Below are positions 44,753 through 45,104 of a DNA stretch of 45,104 nucleotides, piece by piece. The notes below the pieces were generated by a model. It was not told where the DNA came from. It was given only the letters and a program-made list of their open reading frames with translations, and made no database searches. Position numbers and translations under genes: made by a program. Positions within the stretch are counted from its first letter, which is position 1; each line of letters opens with the position of its first letter. The DNA comes from Bacteroidales bacterium (GTDB lineage Bacteria > Bacteroidota > Bacteroidia > Bacteroidales > Paludibacteraceae). The stretch spans positions 1-45,104 of the forward strand of contig SUWZ01000026.1 of NCBI GenBank assembly GCA_015061185.1, given 5' to 3'.

Positions 44753-45104
44753 GTTGCATCCTTCTTTAGTCCACTTCTAAAATTACTCTTATAGGGCGAT
44801 TCTAAAATTCTTTTCGCAGAATCTTTGAATTTATTTCGAATAAGTTCCACCCATGGTTATAAATCATATTTAACTGGATTGTTAGAAGCATACTTTATGC
44901 TACAAATATATAACAAATTTGAATATTTAATGTTGCTTAAATTTTATTTCGAGCATATTTGAGATAGATTTTCAGATCTATTTTTAGTCTTCTTTTTGCA
45001 GAAAACAGTGGACTATTATCATAAAAGATTGTAATCATCCGATTTTAGCCGTCTTTTCAATATGTATTTTGATTGTTTATTTTGCGTTCAAAAAGACTTA
45101 TGTT
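44753..45104. other. Upstream non-coding region of the PagL-like gene
   Basis: No gene is supported up to the window end. Minus-strand TATATTTG at 44903-44910 could be the -7 element of the PagL-like gene, giving a leader of about 145 nt; no TTG is found at the expected spacing. Confidence 0.4.

Overview
The window looks like a low-GC chromosome segment of a Bacteroidales bacterium (Bacteroidota). The pointers are: PorX and PorW/SprE homologues of the type IX secretion system (T9SS), proteins with C-terminal T9SS sorting domains, a GH9 cellulase, a LytTR regulator, and many promoters of the Bacteroidetes type (TAnnTTTG at -7, often with TTG 19-21 bp upstream). A cellulolytic or plant-glycan-using member is plausible. 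I cannot name the genus from sequence alone.

Region 1 (1-8800) is an accessory, defence-like stretch. It holds the 3' part of a type III restriction Res subunit, a degraded DprA-like fragment, two orphan proteins, IS-end-like repeats, an NYN-domain nuclease gene with a structured leader ending in a terminator-like hairpin, and two AAA ATPase genes. One ATPase promoter is overlain by a perfect 12+12 bp palindrome. The other gene is flanked by a 75-bp direct repeat, and a relic of an acyl-CoA synthetase gene lies beside one repeat copy.

Region 2 (8800-16000) is lipid metabolism: GNAT plus long-chain acyl-CoA synthetase in one operon, a membrane-bound LytTR regulator, and divergently a fabH-fabK-fabF-fabZ operon. 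These four enzymes supply initiation, enoyl reduction, elongation and dehydration. FabG, FabD and ACP are absent from the window.

Region 3 (16000-30230) is cell-surface and secretion biology: a small low-complexity protein, a BspA-like leucine-rich-repeat protein with a T9SS-type tail, a BadF-type sugar kinase, PorX (response regulator fused to PglZ) directly downstream of PorW. Divergent from these is an operon of a secreted amidase/golvesin-domain protein, a GT2 glycosyltransferase and a DUF4922 phosphorylase-like protein.

Region 4 (30230-32770) is a compact type II restriction-modification pair (Dam-class adenine methylase and HNH nuclease with ATGA overlap) next to fragments of broken genes. 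A short motif that recurs elsewhere in the window lies in inverted orientation on both sides.

Region 5 (32770-45104) has a four-gene export operon (TolC, HlyD, two ABC-2 permeases) without an ATPase gene, a GH9 cellulase with Ig-like modules and a T9SS tail, RpiB, a topoisomerase IV-type B subunit, and a PagL-like lipid A deacylase. No tRNA, rRNA or CRISPR array was recognised.
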